Assembly (NCBI RefSeq): GCF_000143145.1
Contig: NC_014313.1
Span: 3,472,001-3,536,000 of the forward strand
Origin: Hyphomicrobium denitrificans ATCC 51888
GTDB lineage: Bacteria > Pseudomonadota > Alphaproteobacteria > Rhizobiales > Hyphomicrobiaceae
Length of the DNA stretch: 64,000 nt
Direction: 5' to 3'
The notes under the pieces are model-generated. The model was given only the letters and a program-made list of their open reading frames with translations, was not told where the DNA came from and searched no databases. Both the position numbers and the translations under genes were made by a program. How positions within the stretch are numbered: the first letter of the stretch is position 1; each line of letters begins with the position of its first letter. Positions 63,904 through 64,000 of the stretch are shown piece after piece.

Positions 63904-64000
63904 AATGACTCTGCGATCGCTTATTTGCCCTGCCCACAAGGCGGAGCGGAATTTGTTGTGCCTGTTCTTTGAATCTGACCTGCGAAGGAGGAGGGGAACA

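Overview
The window reads as chromosome from a high-GC alphaproteobacterium, most likely a member of Hyphomicrobiales close to Hyphomicrobium. This is an inference from gene content and order: an rpmH-rnpA-yidC-engB-argB block, a hemC-hemD-mitofilin-hemY block divergent from tsaD-gpsA, a PduO-type adenosyltransferase preceded by a twin-transmembrane protein, EtfBA with a 3-hydroxybutyryl-CoA dehydrogenase, and an SDHAF4-type (DUF1674) protein. No rRNA operon, CRISPR array, intact prophage or transposase was seen.

Layout. 1-4.1 kb (minus strand): two Nudix/RppH-type genes (the first cut by the window edge), C-terminal processing protease ctpA and the EnvC-like hydrolase activator. 4.4-9.8 kb: twin-TM protein, cobalamin adenosyltransferase, etfB-etfA, hbd, a zinc-ribbon membrane protein and an SDR. 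9.8-17.1 kb (mostly minus): pyrimidine 5'-nucleotidase, argB, engB, yidC, rnpA, rpmH, interrupted by a plus-strand Clp-N-like/proline-rich/membrane protein. 17.4-20.4 kb: a pyridine-nucleotide-disulfide-oxidoreductase-like protein lacking both redox cysteines, and an orphan histidine kinase. 20.6-22.2 kb: tRNA-Arg and a 1.5 kb insertion bounded by a 45-46 bp duplication of the tRNA 3' end, holding a frameshifted NYN-domain gene. 22.4-27.2 kb: sulfur and metal genes (DUF411, sulfurtransferase, cysteine synthase) and small secreted or unknown genes. 27.4-34 kb: a signalling cluster (hybrid kinase, LuxR-type regulator, lone receiver, DUF1345 membrane protein, PAS/HWE kinase with receiver). 34-36.3 kb: FabH-like synthase and an SDR. 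36.5-38.9 kb: a type I periplasmic binding domain fused to a pentameric ligand-gated ion channel. 39.1-43.5 kb: an RND pump and its adaptor. 44.5-45.9 kb: a lower-GC TIR-caspase gene pair beside tRNA-Thr, a strong candidate anti-phage defence operon. 46.5-54.1 kb: heme/mitofilin block, tsaD, gpsA. 54.3-63.8 kb: EVE protein, a METTL20-like (ETF-beta lysine) methyltransferase, acs, SDHAF4-like protein, htpX, RsmB-type methyltransferase, heparinase-like protein and purH, ending in hairpin repeats.

Functional links. EtfAB, Hbd and Acs point to acyl/acetyl-CoA oxidation. The ETF-beta methyltransferase at 54.8 kb probably modifies the EtfB encoded at 5.5 kb, whose lysine-rich recognition loop is intact. 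The two most notable findings are the binding-protein/ion-channel fusion and the TIR-caspase operon. The tRNA-Arg-bounded island and the cysteine-less flavoprotein come next.
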